64,000 nt of DNA, from contig CM070721.1 of assembly GCA_036346275.1 (NCBI GenBank), positions 51,547,869 through 51,611,868 on the forward strand, given 5' to 3'. The position numbers and the translations under genes were made by a program. This stretch comes from Otatea glauca. Lineage: Eukaryota > Streptophyta > Magnoliopsida > Poales > Poaceae. This document shows, one piece after another, positions 1 to 10,546 of the stretch (its first letter is position 1; each line of letters starts with the position of its first letter). The notes below the pieces were generated by a model. The model was not told the DNA's origin, made no database searches, and worked only from the letters and a program-made list of their open reading frames with translations.

Positions 1-137
1 TCGATGCAAAAAGCTATGCAGAAAAGAATACTATTACTCATCCAATACCTAAAATTTGAGTATTGCTCAATAAAATAGTACTTAAATGGGAGGAGAAGAG
101 GCAAATTGACTTAATCCATTAGATTTAGATTTGAAGG

Positions 138-668
138 CTCAAAATTTGGATGTCATCTTATCTAGTCCCATATAGCTCTTTTTATTTTGCAAATCTAGCT
201 CCCCATGCATACATTTGCAAAAATGACCCCTTCACCTATCGCGGAAGCCGTGGCAGACGACACGTGTCCTCTGCAGGGAGGACGCGATCCTACGCTAGGG
301 GAGTGCCGGAGGATGCCTTTCACCCTACCTAGCATGAGGCAGTGAAGATAATGAAGTTGCCTTCCGTGCTATCTAGGCGCAACAGTGAAGAAGATGCCTT
401 CCGTACTACCTAGGTGTGGCAGCATGGCATGGTCTCCCGCACTCACGCCCCGCGTTGTCAGCCCCTCCTGCACTGTGCCCACCCTACCCATGTTGCCGTG
501 GAGCTAGCCAATTTTCGCGCTCTCCGGATGTGGCAGGGACACACATCACTTGTCGCATCTTTCATGGTGAGAGAGGGGGCTATTTTTGCAAATGTATATA
601 CGGAAGAAATAGTTTTGCAAAAAAGAGCTATAGGGAGCTTGATAAGTGATGATTTCTAAAATTTGAGT
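138..668. mobile_element. Fold-back / MULE-like non-autonomous DNA transposon
   Basis: The two ends form an imperfect terminal inverted repeat of about 100 bp. The left end (about 138-235) carries CTCAAAATTT, then ATAGCTCTTTTT, then CATTTGCAAAAAT; the reverse complement of the right end (about 570-668) carries the same blocks in the same order and spacing. The interior is GC-richer and has a short tandem repeat. No transposase frame is present. Long TIRs with a non-coding interior fit a MULE-type or fold-back MITE, but I could not find a clean 9-bp target duplication, so the superfamily is uncertain. The short frames at 150-332 and 414-659 have no protein-like character. Confidence 0.6.
312..423. 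repeat. Short tandem repeat inside the fold-back element
   Basis: Three diverged copies of a 36-44 bp unit begin near 312, 356 and 392. Each starts with a form of GATGCCTTCCGTACTACCTA and ends with a form of GGCAGTGAAGA. They lie between the inverted-repeat arms of the 138-668 element. Confidence 0.6.
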
Positions 669-889
669 GTTATTTAGCAAGAAAAGATCAAATTCTCACT
701 AGACACCCCCTTTCATTTTTTGTGTCTTGTAACTCGTTTGGGGTTTAAACTTGAAAGGTGACGCAGTAATTTTAAACTTTCTTGAAAATTTTCATGTTGA
801 TGTGGTTATCAATCTAGAACCGTTTTCAAGTTTTCAAGAAGAAATGCACCTGTCTGTTTTGAAACAGCCTAGGATGGTTTCATGATATA

Positions 890-1192
890 CTATAAGATTC
901 GAATGGTGAGGCAAGTAAGCAGCACTCTGGTTCCAGCCCTACCTCCTGGAAAATGTTGACGAAGTCTAGGGAAGGGTGGAGAGGCTGGAGGCTCGACGGG
1001 CGGAGCAGCCGGAGGATCACCGCCTGGGGCGGCTGGAGGCTGAACGGCCGGTGCAGCCGGAGGATCACCGCCTGGAGCGGCTGCAGGCTGATTGGCCGGA
1101 GCAGCCGGAGGATGGCCGCCTGGAGCAGCCGGTGCGTCGGCGGCAGGGGAGCTGTAGCTGCCAGCAAGAGCCATTATCTCTCGGCAAAGCAC
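890..1192 (-). CDS. Possible Pro/Ala-rich repeat protein fragment
   Basis: A minus-strand frame of 100 codons starts at 1192. After about 20 residues it becomes a Pro/Ala/Gly-rich repeat (units like APGGDPPAAP) and ends with unrelated residues. The repeat is a 48-bp DNA repeat, so the 16-residue period stays in frame. The composition resembles extensin-like or arabinogalactan-like wall proteins, but no hydrophobic signal peptide is convincing, and the plus strand is open over the same stretch. It may be a captured gene fragment or a chance frame in a GC-rich minisatellite. I do not assign a function. Confidence 0.2.
   Translation of the reverse strand: MLCREIMALAGSYSSPAADAPAAPGGHPPAAPANQPAAAPGGDPPAAPAVQPPAAPGGDPPAAPPVEPPASPPFPRLRQHFPGGRAGTRVLLTCLTIRIL
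974..1140. repeat. 48-bp minisatellite, about 3 copies
   Basis: The core GCAGCCGGAGGATCACCGCC (or a one- to two-base variant) starts at 1005, 1053 and 1101, an exact 48-bp period. The period is a multiple of three, so each strand reads as a 16-residue repeat. Confidence 0.8.
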
Positions 1193-1380
1193 AAGCTGGA
1201 GTCTTGGAGAGCGATGATTGTCTCCAGACCGGTCACTTGTAAGGGTATTTATGCGTCTAGATTTCAGACATGTCAGTATGCCAACGAGCTACAGTTACCT
1301 GCCCCGACGACTGGAAGGATCACGCGCGTTCATATCATTTTTCAGAAAAAAGCGTGCGTTCACATTACTATCTCAGACTC
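1190..1380. repeat. Paralogue of the sequence around the Helitron and T1 insertion sites
   Basis: This stretch aligns by eye with 10,437-10,546, continues with 11,418-11,450, and possibly reaches a few bases beyond 24,340. Shared blocks are CACAAG-TGG, TCCAGACCG, TAAGGGTATTTATGC-TCTAGA and, after the Helitron site, TCATTTTT followed by a form of GCGCACGTTCA. It has neither the Helitron nor the long retroelement, so it looks like an unoccupied relative of that locus. Confidence 0.5.
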
Positions 1381-1502
1381 AGTCCGAACCCTGAAATGTC
1401 AAACCTTTCAGCACCATGTGTTGTCTGGCATCGCACGCAGACAGATTCTCCAAATTACTAGCCGAATTAAAAGATCAGAAAAAATTTAAATTACTACATT
1501 AA

Positions 1503-2620
1503 TTTCGTTTTTTGGCGAAATTTTGGGATTTGAAACCGAATTTTGATGTTTTATTGCCGGATTTAGTCCAATAACCCTTAAGAAAGTCATCTTCTATGAA
1601 AATTTGTTGAAAAACAAAAATTTTTGGGACATTTTAAATTTTTGATAGAAACATTGTCAGATTTTTTTATAAAATTATACAAGGTGGATAATGATTTGAA
1701 AAATTTATGGTATTATATTTGGTAGTATAGGATCATATATGAAATCTTTTAAAATAATCGAACTTCATTTGTTATCTTTAAAAAATCAAAAATAGAATGA
1801 ACATAATTGGGACAGTAACCTTGTCAGAATTTTATAAATTTTCTCGAGAGTGATCCTGATCCAAAATTTTTATGAGAGCTTAATAATTTCCTCAGAACCA
1901 TTCTATAAAATTTTCAAAAAATTTAAACGTTTTTGTTTGCTCAATCAAATCTATGTAAGCATTGAACTTCATTTGTTATATTTCAAAAATCAAAAAGAGA
2001 AATAACATAAATGGTACGGTGCTTTTTAAGAATTTTACAAATTCACGAGAGTGTGATCATGATTCAAAATTTTTATGAGATCTTAAGAATTTCCTTATCA
2101 CCCTCCTGTAAAATTTACAAAAATTGTAAAACTTTTTTGATTACTAAAGCAAATCTATATATTGATTATCAGGCCTTTATCACGATTTAGCACTGTCAGA
2201 ATTTTTAAAACTTATTTAAGCATGATAATCATATTAAATTTCATAGAAATATTAATGTTACATCAGGACCATCTACAAAAAATTTCTAACGTGGTTTAAA
2301 CCTTTTTCATTTTGTTCAAAAATGCCGTTATGCATTTTTACAGGACAGTACCACTGTTCGAATTTTTGAAAATTCATGAAGCTTGATAATCATCTGAAAA
2401 TTTTGTGAGAACATTAATTATGCATAATAACCCTGGAAAAAAATTGCAAAATTTTTTAACGTGGTTTGTCCCATTTTTCATTCGGTTCAGAATTGTCGGT
2501 CAGCGTTTTATCAGGACAGTAGAAATGTTTGAATTTTTAAAACTTACACGAGCTTCATAATTATCTGAAATTTTTATTAAAATATCATCAATGTGTCACG
2601 ACTCTCCAAACAAAATTTAA
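1503..2620. repeat. Degenerate ~170-bp tandem repeat array, AT-rich
   Basis: A unit beginning with a form of GAATTTTTAAAACTTA and continuing GATAATCAT then AAAATTTTTATGAGA recurs near 1660, 1829, 2031, 2190, 2360 and 2531, at spacings of about 160-200 bp. Copies are diverged. The leading flank near 1560-1630 (CTTAAGAAAGTCATCTTCTA) matches, in reverse complement, 25,450-25,520. No coding potential is seen. This is probably the body of an old repeat family; I cannot name it. Confidence 0.6.
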
Positions 2621-3395
2621 AAAATTTTCATCATTGTTTGATCAACTTTTCTGCCGGTACAAAAATGTTGAAATTTCGGGTTATCCGATCGAATTTCAGG
2701 ATTTCTCGATTGCAAATGGACCGGATTTGAATTTTGGTTTTCAAATTTCGTCCGAGATTTATCCAAAATACCGAGATTTCGGCGAAATTTCGGATTTTGG
2801 TGCTAAGCGAGATTTCATCCGAAAATGAAATTTGAATTCTTGGTGCCGACTAAGGCTCTGTTTGGTAGAGCTTCAGATCTTACCTTCATCTAAGACTAAG
2901 GCCTTGTTTAGAAACTTATTACAATCCATTGCCACACAGGGCTACATGTTCAGTACATCTAATTATACAAAAAGATCCAAATACAACAAAAATATAGCAT
3001 ATAAATATTAATTACACAGAAGATCGATGAAAGCTGGTGTACGGTCCTGTGGGTGATCCTCACCCCACACCCTATAGGTATAACCCCCTACAGGTATAAC
3101 CATCAGGATCCACATCCCAATCGGTCACCTGATCCCTAATGTAGTTTTCTATGTAAAAGGAGAGTTAAGTAAGGATGAGTACAAAAGTAGTCAGTAAGCA
3201 TTAATAACAAATGCATCATATGAATTTTTCCGCATTCCAACTCATATACATTTATCCCAAATCCAATTTTAGGAAAATAGGGTTTTATTATGAAAACGTT
3301 TGATTCATGTTTTAGATTTCTAAAATTGCTAGTAAGACTCGTATATGAGGTAGACTTAGCTTCTGTAGCCTCCAATCCAGGAGAAAGACTAATGA
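2621..3395. other. Non-coding spacer, probably old repeat debris
   Basis: The first 250 bases contain repeated GAAATTTCGG and GATTTC motifs. GGCTCTGTTTGGTAGAG and GGCCTTGTTTAGAAAC near 2860-2915 resemble the ends of grass MITEs. The part from about 3000 to 3250 resembles reverse-strand gypsy LTR sequence (a GATGAGTACAAAAG segment), but the match is too weak for a firm call. The 125-codon minus frame at 3136-3513 has no recognisable family. Confidence 0.3.
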
Positions 3396-3399
3396 GGAC

Positions 3400-3640
3400 A
3401 TCACTTCTTTGGATACATACAACACTCCTCCGCAAGATGGTAGGCAAGGACCTATAACGAGAGCGCGTGCACAACAGTTGAATTATTAGGTGAGCTCGTT
3501 TATAGGAGTTCATAATTTTTCTATTGAGGATAGATTGCTACCTAAGTCTTGTGATGTTATTCTACTCAAGAACCAAAAAGAAGGGAGCATCACTACTATC
3601 ACAACAGGTCTAGACTGACCCTCCTTCAATGCCAGTTCAA
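3400..3640 (+). pseudogene. Ty3/gypsy polyprotein tail remnant
   Basis: The plus strand reads GPITRARAQQLNY followed by a stop near 3490, and reopens with IEDRLLPKSCDVILL. The motif GP(I/M)TRARA--LN is common near the end of one group of grass Ty3/gypsy polyproteins, from my knowledge of that family. The surrounding sequence has stops and no intact enzyme domain. An LTR-like region with a TATA motif follows directly, which supports reading it as the 3' end of an internal region. Confidence 0.4.
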
Positions 3641-3644
3641 TTCA

Positions 3645-4291
3645 GAATTAACCAGACATCCTTGATTTAAAATGATCATAACTTTCACATTCGAAATCTG
3701 TTGGAGATGTTTGAGTACTTGATTGAAATCTTATGACGAGACATTTCCAATAGTTCTGGCCTCACCTTCAGATTCCTTGTCAACACGTCACAATTGTGAA
3801 AAGAAGTGATGCGGTACTTGTTGGGCCAACTTGGGCCTTGTAATAGTATTCGGATCTGAGTCCAGGTCGTGTGTGCCCTCTTGTTGGTACACAACCCTAG
3901 GACGGTTTTTCCTTGGTCACCACCTCTTTATAACCCTTATAGCCACCACTTTTAGTCCTCAAGATTGTTTAGATTGTTTTTATTCGTTCAGAAAATATTA
4001 TTTTTCTACTTATGTCAACTAGACCAATTACGATGACTTAAGGCCTCTCCATTATTTAATAAAACTTCATCTTTCATCCTCCAACTCAGATCGTGCTTAT
4101 TTCTTTCTTGCTTGATTCTCGATTGCTTACAGTAAGGATCAACTATGTTAGGCACGGTTGATAACGATAAAGGGTGTGGTGTAGCGATTGCAGGACGGAC
4201 TTGGTCATCTCGGTCAAGTAGACTCATCTACGACGTCATATCGATTAATCGTAGCTATCACTTTCATCGAAAGATCGGGCCAATGTTTCCA
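3645..4291 (+). mobile_element. Ty3/gypsy LTR (left boundary approximate)
   Basis: The segment ends in CA at 4291, five bases before a perfect tRNA-iMet-type primer binding site. It carries a promoter-like TTTATAACCC near 3927-3940. Its left part (ATCATAACTTTCACATTCGA, then TTGGGCC) resembles LTRs of a grass gypsy family. Polyprotein tail sequence lies on its left and leader sequence on its right, so one LTR joins two internal regions. The left boundary is an estimate. Confidence 0.5.
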
Positions 4292-4296
4292 TTAGG

Positions 4297-4309
4297 TGGT
4301 ATCAGAGCC
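4297..4309 (+). promoter_or_regulatory. Primer binding site (tRNA-iMet)
   Basis: The 13 bases TGGTATCAGAGCC are complementary to the 3' end of plant initiator tRNA-Met. They sit five bases after the LTR end at 4291. Confidence 0.85.
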
Positions 4310-4954
4310 ACAATTGCCTAGTGAGAATTTCAGTACCCTATTTTAGTAGATTATTTTCGTCCTAGAGTCTAGAAAAAGCAACATACAAAAAATATTAGGG
4401 TTTGATTATCTTCTGTCCAAACCAATCTGTGTCTCGCAATTTCTTTTCAGTTTTTGCATTGTTGAATCTTTGGTCGCATCATCGTGTCGAGTTGCTGGTC
4501 GTAGTGTCTAGTCTCTGGTCACCCACACCTTCTTCACGCTGCTACAGCACACATCAACCATCATCCTGTTGCACTGCCAACGATCATCTCATTGATCTGC
4601 CAACCATCACCTTGCCGTGCTGCCTTCGCCTTCACATGGACGCACAACACCAACCATCCCACATCTCCTATCGCATGCCGCACCTTGGAGTCCGAGAAGA
4701 CAGAAGAGGCAAGTTTCAGTTCAGATCAGGAAATAATTGAGTTTCAATCGGATTGGACTAGAATAGGGTAGGTTCTATTCGGATAAAAAAAGAGGAAAGT
4801 AAAAAAAATGGAAAGATTAGTTTCAAAAAAATTCAAAAAAAAGGAAAAAAGAATCTGAATAGAATTCCTACCGCGTTGGAGTTGGAAACGTGAGTATATC
4901 TTTTAATTACCTTTTTACCCCTCTACTTCTCGCTCGCACGCACCATGTCACATA
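4310..4954 (+). mobile_element. Retroelement leader, gag not recognisable
   Basis: This is the internal sequence after the primer site. It holds a 112-codon frame (4402-4740) rich in Ser, His and Pro that matches no family I know, then A-rich sequence with GAAAAAAGAATC-like runs. It ends where Tekay reverse-transcriptase sequence begins, so the junction near 4950-5080 is probably a deletion or a fusion of two elements. Confidence 0.4.
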
Positions 4955-5084
4955 GTGCCACAGCACTACCTTGGGCAGTACTACATACCTAGCGCAGGCA
5001 CTCAGTGGTGCCAAAAAAATCACAAAAAAAATTATCACAGCAAAAAAAAAGAGTGTCCCTTCTCTCTATTGGGATATGCCGCGT

Positions 5085-7612
5085 CGTGTCCAAAAAAAGA
5101 TAGATCTTCAATCAAGATATCACCAACTAAAGATTCGTGCACAAGATGTCCCTAAGACTGCGTTCTTTACGCGATATGGACATTATGAGTTTATGGTCAT
5201 ATCTTTTGGATTGACCAATACTCCTGCATATTTCATGAACATGATGAATAAAGTTTCATGGAATATTTGGACAAGTTGTTGTCGTGTTCATAGAGGATAT
5301 ACTATTTACTCCAAGTCTGAAGCAGAGATTAGTCCTTAAAAAAACAGTTAGAGCAACAATTATATACTAAGTTTAGCAAGTGCAACATTGGGAAGGAGAA
5401 GGTTAAATTCGTTAGACAAGTGATGACTGCTAAAGGAGTTGATGTTGATTCGAGTAAAGTGGAAGGTAGTATTGCATTGGGAGCAACCAAAGTCAGTTAC
5501 CTAGATCCGTAGTTTTCTAGGGATGGTGGGACATAACCGTCGATTTATCGAAGGATTCTCGATAATTGCTAGGCCACTTATGCAATTGTTGAAAAAGGAA
5601 AAGAAGTTTGTATGGATGCTAGAGTGCGAGAAAAGTTTTCAGGAATGGAAGAAGCGTCTGACGATAGTAACAGTGTTAGTGTTGCCCGATGTTCAAAACA
5701 ACTTTGAAATATATTGTGATGCTTCTGGACAAGGACTTGGATGCGTGTTGATACAGAATGGTAAGATTGTTGCATATGTGTCAAGGTAGTTGAGGCCGCG
5801 TGAAGAGAGTTACCCTACACATAATTTGGAAAAGGCTGCCGTAGTGCATGCTTTGAAGTTGTGGTGTCATTATCTCATTGAAAATAGATGTGAGATATAT
5901 ACAGACCACAAGAGTTTAAAGTGTATATTTACTCAGTCGGATCTCAATATGAGACAAAGGAGATGGTTAGAGTTGATAAAGGATTATAATGTTGGAATCC
6001 ACTATCATCATGGAAAAACTAATATGGTAGTTGATGCTTTGAGTCGTAAGAGCTACAGTGCTAATATGCTAATGTTAAATGATCAGTCCGAGTTATGCAA
6101 GGAATTTCAAAAGTTGAAACTGGAAGTGGTTCCTGAAGGATTTTTAGCTACGTTGGAAATAAAGCTAACTTTGGAAGATCGGATCAGAGAAGGTCAGAAG
6201 GACGATGAAAAGGTCAACATAATCAAATCCAAGAAGAATGAAGGTTTAGTAAAAGATTTCACTTTGAATGATCAAGGTACCATGTGGTTCAAAGGTCGAA
6301 TTTGTGTGCCCAATAAGAAGGAGCTTATGCAGTTGATTCTTGAGGAAACCCAAGATTCGAAGTATTCAACTCATCCAGGAAGTGTCAAGATGTATCAAGA
6401 TCTCAAAGAGTGATTTTGGTGGCCTGATATGAAGTGTGAAGTTGCTGAATATGTTGCTTTATGTGATGTGTGTCAGAGAGTAAAGGCAATGCATTAGAGA
6501 CCTATTGGTTCATTACAGTCATTGAGGATTTCTGAGTGGAAGTAGGAGGCAAACCTATAATAAAATTTATAGCACTGAGGATTTACTTAGAACCCAGAAT
6601 GGTTATGATTCTATATGGGTATCGTTGATCATTTGACCAAAGTTGCTCATTTCATACCAGTTAAAAGACTATTTATTCAGGAGATCGTTTAGCAGAGCTA
6701 GGTATGTCAAGGATTATGTTTGCATGGAGTGCCTAAGAAGATAGTGTTAGACAGAGGTACCCAATTTATCTCGAGGTTTTGGAGTAAGTTGCGTTAAGTA
6801 ATGGAAACTTGTTTGAATTTCAGTACAGCGTATCATTCGCCGACAGATGGTCAGACTAAGGGAGTTATCAGATTTTAGAAGATATGCTAAGAGCTTATGC
6901 ATTAGTTTATGCTATTTCATGGAATAAAAGTTTACCATACGCCGAATTATTTTATAATAACAGTTATCAGGCAAGTTTACAAATATCACTATTTGAAGCT
7001 TTGGATGGTTGTGCTTGTCGTACTCCATTGAATTGGAATGAGACAGAAGAGCGTTTGGTGTTGGGCCTGATATTTTTAAGGAAGCCGAAGAGCATATTAC
7101 TATGATCAGAGAAAGGTTGAGAGTGGCTCAGTCGAGACAGAAGAATTATGGCTGATAATCGTTGTCGAGAGTTGAGTTTTGAACCAGATGATTTTGTGTA
7201 TCTCAGAGTTACTTATCTTAAAGGAGTTAAAATGTTTCATGTTAAAGGAAAGCTTGCATCAAGATATGTTGGTCCATTTATAATTTTGAGCCACAAAGGA
7301 GAGGTTACATATCAGTTAGAATTGCCGCAGTCGTTGGCAGAAGTGCATGATGTGTTTCATGTGTCTCAGATGAAGAAGTGTCTTTGAGTGCCCGGAGAGC
7401 AGACATCATTGGAGTCAATTGAGCTGCAAGAGGGTTTAACTTACAAGGATTAGCCAATCAAAATTTTGGGTATAGCAGATCACAAGACCAGAAATAAGTC
7501 AGTACGTTTCTGCAAAGTGCAGTGGAGCATCATTCAGAGAGAGAAGCTATATGGGAGCGTGAAGAGAATTTGAAGTCAGAATTTCCTAACCTATTCTTTA
7601 ATCAATCCTAAA
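5085..7612 (+). pseudogene. Tekay/Del Ty3/gypsy pol remnant (RT-RNaseH-IN-chromodomain)
   Basis: Domains run in order on the plus strand. Reverse transcriptase starts inside the palm (IDLQSRYHQLKI, then SFGLTNTPAYFMN) at 5085-5300 and shifts frame. RNase H-type sequence follows: NRRFIEGFSIIARPL, DASGQGLGCVLIQ, a stop at 5787-5789, then YTDHKSLKCIFTQ and VVDALSRK (5523-6050). The integrase zinc-finger region (HPGSVKMYQDLKE, then CDVCQRVKAMH) spans about 6350-6500. The integrase core is broken (6530-6880). The integrase C-terminus and GPY-like module (YVGPFIILSHKGEVTYQLEL) lie at 7148-7387. A Tekay-type chromodomain, also broken, spans about 7440-7600. Protease, gag and the start of RT are absent. 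Several stops are TAG where relatives have Gln CAG. Confidence 0.9.
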
Positions 7613-7631
7613 TCTCGGGATCGAGTTTCTG

Positions 7632-7644
7632 TTAAGGGGCGATT
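7632..7644 (+). other. Polypurine tract of the old Tekay remnant
   Basis: The purine-rich TTAAGGGGCGATT lies directly before the LTR start and corresponds to TTAAGGGGAGGTT at the same place in T2. Confidence 0.6.
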
Positions 7645-10433
7645 TTTAACATCCCAATTTTTTATTATTTGGATTTAACATGGATTTTATGAATTTTCTG
7701 AATTTATTGGATTTGTTTGAATTTATTAATTATTATTGAATATGGCCTATTGTGAAAAGCTTTTAAATAATGGGAAAGTTTAAATAAATTTTGCCAAAAA
7801 AATTATTTGGGTTCCAAATGTCTCAAAATATTTGTAGATTTTTTTCTGATATTTTTGCTATTTTATTTGGCCTAAACTATTTTCTAGAATTATTTTAAAT
7901 GGAAAAGTATTTTAAAAACCTTTTGAGTAGTGCTTGGGCTGAAAGCCCTGTCAGCATAGCCCAATTCTCCATGCGGGCCCCTCCCATGTTAGACACAGCC
8001 AGTTCATAAGCCACATGACCCAAGTGATCTCGGCTGTTAGATAGGGGTGCAGTGCGGTCAGGATCGAACCGCATCCGTTGTGCGTGTGCCGTTGATCTCG
8101 CCACGCATTCGTCTTTGGTTCATCATCTCCGTGCCAACCTCAGACTTTTTCTCCGTAGCTGCCATGTACTCTAGGGTTCATCTTATGCACGACGTGGACG
8201 TTGGGGCTTTTATAAGGAACGCACCAGGTGCGCAATACCCTCATTAGTCCAAACCCTAGATCAATTACGAGGATTAGTTCGCAATATCGCCGGATTTTGA
8301 GGATTTCACTGAGAACCATCGCAACAAAGTTTTCCTCAATTTGTCTTCCCCAATGACGCTTGTGTGGTGGGTATCATCAGTAGAGTTGGGTCCCACCTGT
8401 CAGTCAAAGGCGCCATGTGCACCGAGTCCACTATGGACCATACACCGGTCGTGGACATGGTCCATGGAACAGAGGTCCCACCTGTCAGTCTAATAGGGTT
8501 ATTTTCAAATTATTTTATTTTCTTGCTGACGACCGCGATGACGCAGTAATTAGGATTTCCCAGTATAAAAAATAATTAAGTAATTCGGTATTTTCCAATT
8601 TTTATGATTTTTGAGTTTTTCGAGAGCCCGTTCTCCCTCATATGATCTCCGATTGAGGTGATTCAAATTTTAAAAAATTTGTAAAACTAAGATCTATTTA
8701 ATGGTGATTTTTTATTTTTGGAGATTTTTTCTCTCTATTTTGTTGTTTATTTGCTATTTTCTCTAGTTACACGTAGACGTCAAAGTGCTCAAAGCGTCCG
8801 AGGAGGAATCATTGGCTCAAGAGTAAGGTCCGGAGCAAGAATAAGGGCTTTTTTAAGGTAAGTTATGCTTTGATCATGTTGAACCCAATTTATAAAATTG
8901 CTTTGTTCATTTACTTTATGCATGATTTTTTGTGTGCACAACTGTTTCAAAATAGTTTGAGATCTAGTTAATCTACCCAATTTAAGTATACCCTACCTTA
9001 TCATTTATATGCCATGATTAATTGTCACCTTAGGATGGTTCATTACTAGTTGGTTAATAGAAGAAGTCAACATGGGTTGGTTAGACCGTGTTAGTATGCT
9101 TAGCCATGCCACGTGTACTTTATGTCTTTGGAATATCAATTTAATCTTGACTAATGGAATATGGAACGCGTTTATAGAATTGGTGTATCAGGTGTTGTCA
9201 CACAATGATGTTGAGTTGTAGTGACGGGAGGTCATGCAACTATGTTGACTTGTTGATGGCACATGGTGCTTGATAATCAACTGGGGTAGTAATCATTTAG
9301 ATTGAGGTAAGTGGCAAGGGGAAGTGTGCCAAGGTGGGTTAGAAGAGCAGAGGGTTTGTGGAAGTCTTGCTTCGATCATTTTAAGGACTGAACCTTGCAA
9401 GCATTTGACCTAAGTCAAACATGCAACCACATGTCTCGAATGGGACGGATCTAGCTAATTAATTTGTAATGTCTTAGCCTTGGTACTACTAGTGGTGATG
9501 TGAGTCCCGGGTGTACGGATCAACTCATATGGCGCAAGAGGGGGGCCCATTGTGGTGATGTAACCCTTCAGTGTTGAAACCTTAGCGGGTAGTACTGGGT
9601 TAAGACAGAGCATTATAGAGGCTTTGTCATGATCTCTCTACGGCACACCAAAAGAAGTGTGCTAATATCGATTGCATAAAGAGACGATCATGTCGTGTGG
9701 GTAAAGCGCAAAACCTCTACAGAGTGTAAAATCTATTCATATAGCCGTGATCGCGGTATTGAGCAATGCTCACAGATTACAGTTAAAGATTAGATTTTAT
9801 AAAATGAAAACTTAGATAGGAAGGTAGGACGCCATTGGAAAGTTTGGAATTTGACTTAGAGCATGATGCCATGTTTACTTGAGAAATAACTGCAATTTAC
9901 TTATTTTTGTTATTTATTTTACTGTCTTTTCAATGTACTTATTGTATTCATTTATAAATATTGCTTTACTGCAAAATAACCATGTTAGCCATTTCATTTG
10001 AATAAGCCTTGCATATAGTTATGTTAGAATTGCATTATGTACACAACTTGTTGAGTGCTTTATGTACTCACACTTGCCAATAACATCATCGGTTGAGGAG
10101 GAGTCCATACCAGCTTTGGAGAAGTATCAGGAAGAGATGAATGTTTAGAGTGCGAGCCTTGTCAGTTGCCTATGGTATACTGAGGGGTTTACCTACGTTT
10201 TCATCCCACTGCAATTTAATTTGTTATTTACAGTTTAGCCTTGCAAGGCTTAGTCATGTAAGTTCGACCAAAAAGTCAGCCAACAGGTTAATATTTAATT
10301 TATGATGTCTTTTATTATGTTTCCACTGTGTATGTTTGTAATATTTATCTATGTTGAGCCTGTGCACACTAGCGTGATCCATAGCTAGTGAATATATACA
10401 GAGGGTCTGGAATTGCATATTCGGGTCCCGACA
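7645..10433 (+). mobile_element. 3' LTR of the old Tekay remnant
   Basis: The start TTTAACATCCC matches the TGTAACATCCC start of the T2 LTR with the TG decayed. The end TTCGGGTCCCGACA matches the T1 LTR end. The LTR is about 2.8 kb, with a TATA-like CTTTTATAAGG near 8208 and a conserved 3' block TTGAGTGCTTTATGTACTCA near 10,052. No internal gene is supported; the small frames inside are chance. No matching 5' LTR remains in the window. Confidence 0.8.
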
Positions 10434-10436
10434 CAT

Positions 10437-10546
10437 AGCACAAGTTGGTGAGTGATCCAGACCGATTGCTTTTAAGGGTATTTATGCATCTAGAATTCAT
10501 AGTTATCTCATGTGCAGACACCAGAGTTATCCCATGTGCGTTCTTA
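10437..10546. repeat. Copy of the 1190-1380 sequence, split by insertions
   Basis: It carries CACAAGTTGG, TCCAGACCG and TAAGGGTATTTATGCATCTAG in the same order as 1190-1270. It is bounded on the left by the old Tekay LTR and on the right by the Helitron start. Confidence 0.5.

Noticed and set aside
150..659. Short frames inside the first fold-back element
   Set aside because: They sit across inverted-repeat arms and a tandem repeat and show no protein-like composition.
4297..4309. tRNA-Met gene
   Set aside because: Only the 13-base complement of the tRNA 3' end is present, next to an LTR, so it is a primer binding site.
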